Assembly: GCF_009765865.1 (NCBI RefSeq)
Contig: NZ_LMUQ01000022.1
Span: 43,322-102,303, forward strand
Source of the DNA: Acidisoma sp. L85
GTDB taxonomy: Bacteria > Pseudomonadota > Alphaproteobacteria > Acetobacterales > Acetobacteraceae
Length of the DNA stretch: 58,982 bases
Reading direction: 5' to 3'
Under the pieces are notes generated by a model. It ran no database searches. It was given only the letters and a program-made list of their open reading frames with translations, and was not told the DNA's origin. Position numbers and translations under genes: made by a program. This document shows positions 9,522-16,970 of this stretch, piece after piece (within the stretch, counting starts at the first letter, position 1; the number at the start of each line of letters is the position of its first letter).

Positions 9522-9710
9522 TCCCAGCGTACGGTTGCTGAAATAAGTCAGATCTAACTCCGCTTTAACGCGGTCGACCTTGACGAGCTCGCCCGGGAAA
9601 TGGTCCGAACGGCCGCGTGCGAGACAGATGACCCGTGCGCCTCGATTTGTCAGCCGATCGGGCAGCGCTCGCCGATACCCTGGCGCCGTTGATGAGAACG
9701 GCCGCGCGCG

Positions 9711-10016
9711 TCACGGCAGTTTCTCCGCGATGAGGTCGACCTTATGGATCTCGGGCGCAGCCGCAAGAAGGTCGCTCGATATGACGCCGAGCGCCGCAGC
9801 GACGGGGCCGTTGAGATGGGCGTCCCGTCCCGCCTCATCGTCGAACGTGTCGAAGATCATGAAGCTCTTCGTGTCGAGCCGACCGGCGAACCAGGCAATC
9901 GTGCCGGGCTCCCCGTCGACTAATGTTCGTGCGGAGGCCAGGAAGGTGGCGACTTCTTGTTCGTGGCCGACAGCGGCCTTGAGGTTGACGAGAAGGGCAA
10001 AGCGCCTCATCGGCAT
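9711..10016 (-). CDS. Antibiotic biosynthesis monooxygenase (ABM) domain protein
   Basis: Small protein of about 101 residues with one ABM ferredoxin-like fold: RRFALLVNLKAAVGHEQEVA, then EPGTIAWFAGRLDTKSFMIF and DTFDDEAGRDAHLNG. ABM proteins act as cofactor-free oxygenases or quinone-handling enzymes, usually as dimers. I choose ATG 10016 (or 10010) because AGGA lies just upstream and the domain begins there; a longer open frame to 10178 is Arg/Pro-rich and unlikely. It follows the SDR gene in the same direction after about 130 bases and is probably co-transcribed. With the SDR, GST and peroxiredoxin-like genes it suggests quinone or electrophile detoxification, which is an inference. Confidence 0.8.
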   Translation of the reverse strand: MPMRRFALLVNLKAAVGHEQEVATFLASARTLVDGEPGTIAWFAGRLDTKSFMIFDTFDDEAGRDAHLNGPVAAALGVISSDLLAAAPEIHKVDLIAEKLP

Positions 10017-10146
10017 GGTTCCTGTTCGAAGTAAATTGGGACCGCCGCCGGTTCGGCGGGGGTCTCGGAACGGCCGCCTCGGCGGACGGCCAGAAGTTGC
10101 TGGGACGGCAGGTCGGGTCCAACCGGCCGTCCCCTTTGGGGGTCGA

Positions 10147-10884
10147 TCAGTACTGGGAGACGCCGCCATCGACATCAAGCTCGATGCCGGTGATGTAGGC
10201 GCTGTCGTCGGAGGCTAGGAACACGGCCGCCTTGCCCAGGTCCTCGGGCGTGCCAAGGCGCGAGAGCGGGATCATATTGATGATTCCGGCATGTGCCTCT
10301 TGTGGGATCAACGACTGAAGACCCGGGGTCAGCGTATGGCCAGGGCTCAGCACGTTGATGCGGATACCCAGTTCCTTTGTGTCATGCAGCCAGCCGCGAG
10401 CCAGGTTACGGACAGCTGCCTTGGTCGACGCGTAGACCGACATGTTGGGAATGCCGATCGAGCCGGCGATCGAGCCGGTGAAAATCACCGACGCACCCTT
10501 CGGCAGCAGCGGCAGCGCCTTCTGGAATGCGAAGAGCAGGCCCTTGACGTTGACGGCGTAGGTCTTGTCGAAGTGCTCTTCGGTGATCTCGCCGACCTTC
10601 ATGAATTCATAGAACCCGGCGTTCAGCATCAGCACGTCGATACGGCCGGCCTTCTCCCTGACCGTCGCGTAAACGCGGTCGAGATCGGCGAGCTTCCCTG
10701 CGTCGCCCTGGATGCCAACGCTGCCATTGCCGATCTCGGCCACGGCCTTATCAAGTTCTGACTGCCGGCGGCCGGTGAGGAACACTCGCGCACCTTCATT
10801 GGCGAACGCCTTGGCAATACCGAGGCCAATGCCGGCGCTGGCCCCGGTCACGACGGCGACCTTGCCCTCTAGTTTTCTGCTCAT
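10147..10884 (-). CDS. SDR-family NAD(P)-dependent oxidoreductase
   Basis: Classical short-chain dehydrogenase of 245 residues. Cofactor motif TGASAGIG (13-20), NAG (88-90), catalytic Ser138, Tyr151 and Lys155 in YASTK, and a C-terminus IELDVDGGVSQY usual for the glucose-1-dehydrogenase-like group. The substrate cannot be read from sequence. The gene begins 143 bases downstream (minus direction) of the palindrome at 11027-11041, which resembles the operator in front of the nearby LysR gene, so control by that regulator is likely. The ABM gene follows. Confidence 0.92.
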   Translation of the reverse strand: MSRKLEGKVAVVTGASAGIGLGIAKAFANEGARVFLTGRRQSELDKAVAEIGNGSVGIQGDAGKLADLDRVYATVREKAGRIDVLMLNAGFYEFMKVGEITEEHFDKTYAVNVKGLLFAFQKALPLLPKGASVIFTGSIAGSIGIPNMSVYASTKAAVRNLARGWLHDTKELGIRINVLSPGHTLTPGLQSLIPQEAHAGIINMIPLSRLGTPEDLGKAAVFLASDDSAYITGIELDVDGGVSQY

Positions 10885-10960
10885 ATAAGCGAATCCTTCG
10901 ATCTCTATTATCCCACGCGCTCGTCACTGGTGCGGCGCGGGGCGTCGGGGCGCCGGGATC

Positions 10961-11042
10961 GGCGCCAGAGCTTGAGAATAAGAGATCGAGGGGACAGCCT
11001 GTAGTTCGGAGACGAGACTAAAGTTTATTCTGCTCTGGAATG
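10961..11042. repeat. Duplicated regulatory block, copy A
   Basis: An 82-bp stretch upstream of the SDR gene that aligns by eye with 14292-14372 (about 56 of 82 positions identical, including GGCGCCAGAG, GAGATCGAG and the terminal GGAATG). The palindrome at 11027-11041 is at its far end. Two such blocks in the same orientation suggest a duplicated promoter region. Confidence 0.6.
11027..11041. promoter_or_regulatory. Putative LysR operator A (ATTCT-N5-GGAAT)
   Basis: ATTCTGCTCTGGAAT, an imperfect palindrome with the T-N11-A pattern of LysR-type boxes. The same element occurs at 12791-12805 and 14357-14371. It lies 143 bases upstream of the SDR start. Binding by the LysR protein at 12810-13745 is inferred. 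Confidence 0.55.
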
Positions 11043-11328
11043 ATGCGAAACCGAGCGTGATCAGCGACAGCTTGGTGCCGCCGCGTTTCAAAACGCCGAT
11101 GCTCTGTGCATCGAGCATCGTCGAGGTGGGGGCATGCCGAAGATCGGTGATTGCGAGTTCGTCCCGCGCAGCCGGATCAGCAACGTCGCTGGCGCCCGAC
11201 GACGGGCTCGAGGCTAATCACGAGGTTAATATCGGGAACTTCTCGAAGTCCTCCATGTCGACAGCTTCTCATGAGGCCGCCCGCTTCGGCTGGCTGCCGC
11301 ACATCCGCCGGCACGAGGGCTTGGACGA
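11043..11328. other. Intergenic region upstream of copy A
   Basis: About 290 bases downstream of the GST stop with no supported gene. A 14-bp piece of the GST 3' end (GCCGGCACGAGGGC-like) occurs twice around 11310-11345, possibly a small tandem duplication. Confidence 0.35.
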
Positions 11329-11967
11329 TCAGGCCGGCGGCACGAGGGCAGTGACTTTGGCGATACCAGCCTGGACGCCCGGCCGTGCCGCGATCATTTC
11401 ATACCAGCGCGCAATATTCGGCGAATTGTCGAAGTCGATGCCAGCGAACTCCCGACGCCACAACCAGCCGAAATGCACGATGTCTGCGATGCTGAATGCG
11501 TCACCGGCGACGAATGTGCGCTTAGCCAACAACCCATCGAGCACAGCGAAGACGCGCTCGGACTCGGCTTGGAAACGGTTGATCGCTAACGGGACCTGCT
11601 CAGAAGCCTGACGCTTGAAGAACCCGACTTGGCCGAGCGCCGGGCCAATGCCAGTCAGATGGAAGAACATCTGTTCGAAGACCCGTGCCCGGTAGACTCC
11701 GTCCTTTGGCAGCAGCTTGCCGCTCTTCTCCGCGAGGTAGATCAGAATGGCGCCCGACTCGCTGAGGGTCAGTGGCTGGCCGTCAGGTCCTTCGGTATCA
11801 ACCAATACCGGGACCTTGCCGTTCGGATTAACGGCGAGGTAGTCGGGCTGCTTTTGTTCGCCCTTGCGCACGTTGATCGGCTTGAGCTCGTATGGAAGCC
11901 CCATTTCCTCAAGCGCGATCGGCACGCGCACGCTGTTCGGAGTCGAAAAGGCATAAACTTGGTACAT
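11329..11967 (-). CDS. Glutathione S-transferase
   Basis: 212-residue GST. N-terminal thioredoxin-like domain with YAFSTPNSVRVPIALEE (the Ser/Thr-Pro-Asn of YfcG/nu-like GSTs), cis-Pro segment NGKVPVLVD and the glutathione contact LSESGAILIYLAE; C-terminal helical domain with the N-capping box AGDAFSIADIVHFGW. The start is ATG 11967 (MYQVYAF), preceded by GGAAG; an upstream extension would overlap the previous gene. It begins 28 bases after the peroxiredoxin-like gene, so the two form an operon. Such GSTs often have disulfide-bond reductase activity, fitting a redox-stress role. Confidence 0.92.
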   Translation of the reverse strand: MYQVYAFSTPNSVRVPIALEEMGLPYELKPINVRKGEQKQPDYLAVNPNGKVPVLVDTEGPDGQPLTLSESGAILIYLAEKSGKLLPKDGVYRARVFEQMFFHLTGIGPALGQVGFFKRQASEQVPLAINRFQAESERVFAVLDGLLAKRTFVAGDAFSIADIVHFGWLWRREFAGIDFDNSPNIARWYEMIAARPGVQAGIAKVTALVPPA

Positions 11968-11995
11968 CGGTGCTTCCGTCTGTTCGGGGTGGGAC

Positions 11996-12697
11996 TCAGG
12001 AACGTCGCCTGGAGGGCGGCGGGTTGGCAGCTGCGGAAACTGCAGTGGCAGCAACGCGCGTGGACTGCAGGCGGCGCAACGCGATCAGGATCTCGGCCGG
12101 CTCGATCCGCTTGGTGAAATCACTATCGAGGTACGAGAAGACAATCCGCCCGGACGAATCGGCTACGTAGGTTGCGGGGATCGGAAGCGGCGTGCGACAG
12201 CAGGCGCTGTCGGGACGGCCGAGTGCCCTGTAGTCATTGTGGAGCTCGTCGGCCGGCATGAAGGCAATGCCGAAGCTCGTGGCCACCTTGGCGCCGACAT
12301 CGGCCAACAGTGGAAACGGCGTGGGCACTATTTGGCACAGAAGTCGAACTTTACTGACTTGGGGGGCGATCGCGATGAGGGAGGCTCCGAGGACGGTGAC
12401 TTCGCCAGTTACGCGGGTCAGGGCTTCGAGTTCGAGAGCGCAGAATTGGCACCAGCCACCTCGATAGAAGCAGATAGCGACGGGTCCGCCTTGCAATAGA
12501 GAGCGGAGCCGAACCAGGGCGCCTTGCCCGTCCCGCAGCCGAAAATCCGGCACTGTGTCGCCTGCCCTGAGTGCTCGCCGCAGCATACCCGAAGCGCGCA
12601 GGCGCGCCGCTTCCGCCTGCAAGCGGTCGAAGGTGCCCGGGGGAAGGTCGCTCTCGGCTTGGCTGCGCAGCGCTGCCAGTCGCGACTTCAAAGACAT
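11996..12697 (-). CDS. Peroxiredoxin-like (AhpC/TSA) family protein
   Basis: 233-residue member of the peroxiredoxin-like family. Thioredoxin fold with AICFYRGGWCQFCALELEAL, whose C-x-x-C replaces the single peroxidatic Cys of standard AhpC, and the late segments LLADVGAKVATSFGIAF and PATYVADSSGRIVF. An N-terminal helical region (about 60 residues) is usual for this group. I start at ATG 12697 (MSLKSRLAAL); an open frame continues upstream through the operator region but has no domain. Divergent from the LysR gene across about 110 bases that contain the palindrome at 12791-12805, and upstream of the GST gene in one operon. Confidence 0.9.
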   Translation of the reverse strand: MSLKSRLAALRSQAESDLPPGTFDRLQAEAARLRASGMLRRALRAGDTVPDFRLRDGQGALVRLRSLLQGGPVAICFYRGGWCQFCALELEALTRVTGEVTVLGASLIAIAPQVSKVRLLCQIVPTPFPLLADVGAKVATSFGIAFMPADELHNDYRALGRPDSACCRTPLPIPATYVADSSGRIVFSYLDSDFTKRIEPAEILIALRRLQSTRVAATAVSAAANPPPSRRRS

Positions 12698-12790
12698 CGG
12701 GGGAGCCTCGGTTGGATGTTCGAAGAGCGTCTCAACCGTATCTGCCCATGTGCACTTGACGAGAGGAGGCTGCATAAGGAGATATCCTTC

Positions 12791-12805
12791 ATTCCGACGG
12801 GGAAT
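12791..12805. promoter_or_regulatory. Putative LysR operator C (ATTCC-N5-GGAAT)
   Basis: ATTCCGACGGGGAAT, a perfect 5+5 palindrome with T-N11-A form, 94 bases upstream of the peroxiredoxin-like gene and ending 4 bases before the LysR ATG at 12810, so it overlaps the LysR ribosome site. That placement fits autorepression plus control of the divergent operon. Confidence 0.6.
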
Positions 12806-12809
12806 GACG

Positions 12810-13745
12810 ATGAATCGACTGGCCGCCATGGACGCCTTTGTGCGCGTCGTCGATACCGGCTCTTTCACCGGTGCGGCGCGTCAGCTCCGCGTCGGCCAAC
12901 CGGCGATTTCCAAGATCATCGCCCAGCTCGAGGACCGGGTTGGTGTGAAGCTTTTGCTGCGTTCGACCCAAGGGCTAACACCGACGGAAGCTGGCGAAAC
13001 TTTCTACGAACACGCCAAGCGGTCGGTCGAAGAGGCCGACGAAGCGGAAGTCAAGGCCCGCGGGGCGGCCGCAGCGCTCTCTGGCCGGCTGCGAATCGGC
13101 GGCGCTGTCACCTTCTCTCGGCTCCACGTCGTGCCACGGCTTCGCAAATTCATGGCGATGCATCCGGCTCTCGACCTCGAGGTGTTTCTCGACGATCGCG
13201 ACGTCGATCTGGTCGAGGCCGGCATCGATATTGCGCTCAGGATGGGTGACCAACAGGATTCGTCACTAACGGCACGCAAGATCGGCAGCAGCCCGCGTGT
13301 CGTCGTTGGTGCGCCCAGCTATCTCGAGGAAGCCGGAATTCCGGTAACGCCGGCGGACCTCGTGGCGCATCAGTCGGTAATTTACGACCGGCGCGGCGGA
13401 GGCATCGTCTGGACGTTCACCCAAGGCACGGCCGAAAGCGCCGTCACGCTCAAGGGTCGGGTTCGCCTCACGGCAGCTGAAGGCGTGCGGGAGGCAGTGA
13501 TCTCGGGGATAGGCCTTGCGGTCGCTTCGGAGTGGATGTTCTCGCCCGAGATTGCGTCTGGGCGCGTGGCACGCGTCCTAGCGGACTGGTCGTTGCCGAA
13601 GATTGATCTCTGGGCCGTATTCCCGTCGGGGCGCAACGTCAGCACGAAGGCGCGGGCGTTTGCGAGCTTTATCGAACAGGAGCTCGGATCGAAATTCGCC
13701 GATGACGAGAAGGAGGCCGGCGACGAAGTGGTCGCTACCGGCTGA
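12810..13745 (+). CDS. LysR-family transcriptional regulator
   Basis: 311-residue LTTR. N-terminal winged HTH: MDAFVRVVDTGSFTGAARQL, then VGQPAISKIIAQLEDRVGVK and LLLRSTQGLTPTEAG; the rest is a LysR substrate-binding domain (RLRIGGAVTFSRLHVVPRL, DIALRMGDQQDSS, VREAVISGIGLAVASEW). The start is ATG 12810, with GGGGA 6 bases upstream; ATG 12804 in the same frame has no spaced ribosome site. Divergent from the peroxiredoxin-GST operon. Three palindromes of one sequence type around this cluster make a local regulon likely. The inducer is unknown, perhaps a quinone or electrophile. Confidence 0.93.
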   Translation: MNRLAAMDAFVRVVDTGSFTGAARQLRVGQPAISKIIAQLEDRVGVKLLLRSTQGLTPTEAGETFYEHAKRSVEEADEAEVKARGAAAALSGRLRIGGAVTFSRLHVVPRLRKFMAMHPALDLEVFLDDRDVDLVEAGIDIALRMGDQQDSSLTARKIGSSPRVVVGAPSYLEEAGIPVTPADLVAHQSVIYDRRGGGIVWTFTQGTAESAVTLKGRVRLTAAEGVREAVISGIGLAVASEWMFSPEIASGRVARVLADWSLPKIDLWAVFPSGRNVSTKARAFASFIEQELGSKFADDEKEAGDEVVATG

Positions 13746-14291
13746 TTAAGCGGCCGACCCCTTACTGAAAGCCCAAAGCTTGCTAGTGCGACGAGTGCCA
13801 GCCCGACCGAAGGTTCACCGCTACTGTTCTTTGTACCCATACTCGATGTTGTTGCCAATCGCGCCGTATGTTTGAACGGCAAGAATTTGCCGGATATCGT
13901 GAGTTTGACGCGATCACCTATTGGGTTCGGCGGTCGCTCCATGTCGAAGTCGAAGTCGATCGCGGACATTATGCCGTCGCCGAATTCTTACTCGAGTAGC
14001 GCTTCCAGGCCAGTCTGTCGATCATCACTTACTCGTAGAGGCGATAGCTAGCGGATCGCTCCGCGGCATTTTTACGCCCTCACCGGGCATCGGCACCTCA
14101 TTGAGCCTGGTTCGCTCGCCCTCGGACAAGCTAAGCAACTTTGTAGCCGCAACCGCCTGTGGCTCGGTCGACTCATTTGACCCAGTATGGCGCCGACGAT
14201 CAGCACTTCGGAGTGACCGCCGATCTAATTGCAGATATATTTCCAACTCCAGCCGTTCTCGCGTTTGATGTCGAGCTGAGTCGTCGGGACG

Positions 14292-14372
14292 GGCGCCAGA
14301 GCCTCGATTATGAGATCGAGGAGAAGCCCTGTAGGTCGTGAATGGTAATAATCTCTATTCCTGTTTGGAATG
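14292..14372. repeat. Duplicated regulatory block, copy B
   Basis: Aligns with 10961-11042 at about two thirds identity in the same orientation and carries operator B at its end. Confidence 0.6.
14357..14371. promoter_or_regulatory. Putative LysR operator B (ATTCC-N5-GGAAT)
   Basis: ATTCCTGTTTGGAAT, a perfect 5+5 palindrome of the same form as sites A and C. No intact gene follows in the expected direction. Confidence 0.55.
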
Positions 14373-14833
14373 CACTCTAAGGCCAGCAGCAGAAGAAGCG
14401 TCATTTGCCCCCGGGAGGCACGGATACCGCGCGAAAGCGTCCACGATGAAGTCGACAAAGGCCTGACTTTGCGCGCAATCATCTGGATCGGATCACGGCA
14501 TCGATGGGCGTCGCGGTCGCACGTCACCGCTAAATAACTCCGTCGCTGTGCCAGAAGCAAAGTTCGCCCGAAACAGCCGGCGCGGCGACTTTTTACGCTT
14601 CCTCGTTTATTCGCAAACCCGCAGCCGCCAGAGCGCAGGTTAGTATTTTACACCGCAGGCCAGCGGCAGTGGGCTTCGAACCTCAACGCGGGGCCGCACC
14701 ATCGAGCGTGTCCCAGTGCATGCTGAATCGGAATCCGAGACCTCAGCTCGTGCCGGTTATAGCCATGCCGTCAAGCTCGGCGGCGAAGTGGAGCGAAATA
14801 CTGCTTCGTCACGCTACTCGTAGATCCGCATCG

Positions 14834-15460
14834 TCAGGGGGAAAGCGGCTGCGCGCAGTGCTTCGCGTAAGCCGGTCGGGTCAACAATCGATCGTACCAA
14901 GCGCGCAACATCGGCAACTCCGGCCTATCAATTGGCAGCATAAACCAGCGGTGCAAGGACGGCCCGAACGCCACATCGGCGATCGACGGTTGAGCGCCGC
15001 CCAGGAACTCACAGCCAGCGAGCCCCGCCTCCACAATTGTCCATACCCGTCCTGTCTCGAGGGCTGCCGCCGCAATTGCTGCCGGATCGCGCTTCTCCGA
15101 TGGCGTCCGCACGAGCCCGATGAAGACCCGGTTCAACGGCCCCGTCAGCAGCGTTTGCTGGAGGTCTAGCCACGCATCCGTATGAGCGCGCAGCCGCGAT
15201 GTAGCCGGATACCAGTTGCTGTCAGATGCGTATTCGCTGCCCAAATAGCGCAGGATCGCGTTGCTCTCAAACAACGAGAACGCATCTTCCTCCAACGTCG
15301 GCACCAAACCAGCCGGATTCATCGCCAGATATTCTGGCGTGTGCGTTCCGCCAAATGGTCCGCCCACATCAATCCGCTCGAAGTCCAAGCCGAGCTCGTC
15401 CAGCAACCACAAAACCTTCATTACGTTAGAAGACGAAGAACGGCCCCAGATCCGGATCAT
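14834..15460 (-). CDS. Glutathione S-transferase family protein
   Basis: 208-residue GST of a different subgroup from the one at 11.3 kb. N-terminal IRIWGRSSSSNVMKVLWLLD with Ser-rich active-site loop, PAGLVPTLEEDAFSLFESNA with the glutathione-binding ES pair, and C-terminal ADVAFGPSLHRWFMLPID. The start at ATG 15460 is where the domain begins. It stands alone, with block B downstream and a perfect hairpin at 15572-15597 about 110 bases upstream. The substrate is unknown. Confidence 0.9.
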   Translation of the reverse strand: MIRIWGRSSSSNVMKVLWLLDELGLDFERIDVGGPFGGTHTPEYLAMNPAGLVPTLEEDAFSLFESNAILRYLGSEYASDSNWYPATSRLRAHTDAWLDLQQTLLTGPLNRVFIGLVRTPSEKRDPAAIAAAALETGRVWTIVEAGLAGCEFLGGAQPSIADVAFGPSLHRWFMLPIDRPELPMLRAWYDRLLTRPAYAKHCAQPLSP

Positions 15461-15571
15461 ACCGCGGCACCCTTACTTTTCGTATGCAACCAGCCGTAGC
15501 CTCGGCCACCCAACAGCAACACTTGTGGATCCGCCGTGGCTGGGTCAGATGGTTTGCATACCACGTCCCTA

Positions 15572-15597
15572 CTGAGCTCCTCTTGGCAGGAGCTCAG
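15572..15597. promoter_or_regulatory. Perfect 10-bp hairpin
   Basis: CTGAGCTCCT-N6-AGGAGCTCAG, a perfect stem upstream of the GST gene and downstream of the DUF1127 gene. No T-run follows on either strand, so it is not a standard terminator; it could be an operator or attenuating hairpin. Confidence 0.45.
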
Positions 15598-15730
15598 CGT
15601 CAAGATCGCACCGCGCTAACATACCTCCTCCGGACGCTCCCTGCGTTCTAAGCCACCGCAGGCGCAGACCGCGGCACATTTGTCTGACGCGGAATGGCCC
15701 TCCTCACACCGTTGAGCAGATATGGGCGAC

Positions 15731-15979
15731 TCAGGCCACCCGGTCACCGGGTACGCCCGACGCGAGACCGCCATCGTTCTTTCTTCGTGGACGATCGGTG
15801 CCTGAAGCAACAGCGTGAATGTCCACACGGCTTAACCTAAGTTCACGAAGCTCGTGATCGGTATACATCGAGAGCTCATTTGCAATTTGCCGATAATCTT
15901 GACGATTTGCACGCCGGTCTTCCCGGCCTCGACGATATTGTCGAGCTAACCCTGAAAAAATAGTGAGAAGAGTGTTCAT
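15731..15979 (-). CDS. DUF1127 (YjiS-like) small protein
   Basis: 82-residue protein with the short DUF1127 segment IANELSMYTDHELRELRLSR and VDIHAVASG, common in alphaproteobacteria. Small Arg-rich DUF1127 proteins have been linked in other species to RNA binding and carbon or phosphate control; nothing here specifies a role. The start is taken at ATG 15979 (MNTLLTIFSGLARQYRRG) because the family begins with such a helix; a longer frame to 16021 exists. The C-terminal 20 residues after the domain look unstructured. Confidence 0.75.
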   Translation of the reverse strand: MNTLLTIFSGLARQYRRGREDRRANRQDYRQIANELSMYTDHELRELRLSRVDIHAVASGTDRPRRKNDGGLASGVPGDRVA

Positions 15980-16061
15980 CGCATCAAATACGCCCACCGA
16001 ACAGCTCCCGTCGTGCTGCATCGCAACATTAGGCTCAATAGAAGATCAAGGCAGCTTCGGG

Positions 16062-16832
16062 CTAGGTACTTGCGCTGCTCCGCGTCCCGACCGCTTCAAG
16101 CTCAAGGCCTAAGCAGACGAGGACGTGTCGGCCGCGCGGAGCGAATTTGATCATCCCGGCTCGCGGTCGTCCAACGGCACCCAGGTCATGGTCTAGAGCC
16201 TCGCCCAACCTGTTGCCACAAACGTCTTCGAGACGCTCAGAGACGACGAGGCGGTGTTCCCCGGCACTCCAACGGTGGCCTGGGATAAGCTGCGCCGCTG
16301 TTCCATCCGATGTGAGTAAAACACGAGTATGAACGACCTCTCCGTAAGGGGTCCGGACTCCGATCTCATTCTCGCAGAGGGCCGCGTCCATAACCCTGTC
16401 GAAGTGCACAACAGCGGGATCTAGGCTCCCCACCGTCGGTGAGACAATACGCCAGCAGGTCTCCTTGAGCGCTTCTAGAACTGGATCGCTTACGCGGAAG
16501 GTATGGCGAGCCGTCTGCCCGAGCGCCGTGGCGACAAGGCTGTATGACCGCCCGACGACAAGGGCCGGCTCGTGAGCCGGGTCCGCCCCAAGACCGCGCT
16601 TGATCCTTCCTGGCTCCATCAGCACCGTTAGGCGACGCCCATCAGGCGACCAGAGCTCCTGCGACAGGACGAGGAAAGGGTCTCGCACCACCTGCTCCTC
16701 CTCGTTCAGCAGCCAGAGTCGCTCACGATCGAAGTGCGCCTCTCCTGGCCTCGGGAAATGTATATAGAAACGCAGGGTGTTGGCAGGGAGCACCTTGGCT
16801 TGGGGAGAGATGCGGATGGGTATCTCAGTCAT
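16062..16832 (-). CDS. Conserved hypothetical protein, probable beta-sandwich
   Basis: 256-residue protein I recognise only as a conserved hypothetical. It has the flavour of Ig-like domain proteins: LPANTLRFYIHFPRPGEAHF, LWLLNEEEQVV, LTVLMEPGRIKRGLG and a second similar block LIPGHRWSAGEHRLVVSERL with EDVCGNRLGEALDHDL. The start is ATG 16832. No signal peptide is visible in this frame. It follows the large hypothetical gene in the same direction after about 140 bases and may be in the same operon. Function unknown. Confidence 0.7.
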   Translation of the reverse strand: MTEIPIRISPQAKVLPANTLRFYIHFPRPGEAHFDRERLWLLNEEEQVVRDPFLVLSQELWSPDGRRLTVLMEPGRIKRGLGADPAHEPALVVGRSYSLVATALGQTARHTFRVSDPVLEALKETCWRIVSPTVGSLDPAVVHFDRVMDAALCENEIGVRTPYGEVVHTRVLLTSDGTAAQLIPGHRWSAGEHRLVVSERLEDVCGNRLGEALDHDLGAVGRPRAGMIKFAPRGRHVLVCLGLELEAVGTRSSAST

Positions 16833-16970
16833 TCAATTCGCGGCTCTCGCAAAATGACGCTCGACCGTGTACGGACGGCCGAACGCTCGCCTGGCGTGTC
16901 GGTGAACCGACATCGTCGTCAAGCGCTTCCCCGCCGCGGTTTCCACTGCTTCCCTCTCGCTTTCCTTCGG

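Larger units (their letters stand above)
13746..14833. other. Long gap, probably decayed gene behind operator B
   Basis: About 1.1 kb without a supported gene. A minus-strand frame from 13969 (MSAIDFDFDMERPPNPIGD) runs into the antisense of the LysR gene and is unlikely to be real beyond about 75 residues. Another minus frame (14025-14246) has no recognisable motif. Block B at 14292-14372 would drive a minus-strand gene starting near 14210, but only broken frames are found, so its target has probably decayed. Confidence 0.4.

Noticed and set aside
9580-9710. Possible sugar-transferase C-terminus on the minus strand (ELDLTYFSNRTLGVSLSIL)
   Set aside because: Resemblance is limited to about 25 residues and no catalytic part is present.
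13382-13969. 195-residue minus-strand frame over the LysR 3' end
   Set aside because: Most of it is antisense to a well-supported LysR gene; its own sequence has no domain, so I treat it as chance in GC-rich DNA.
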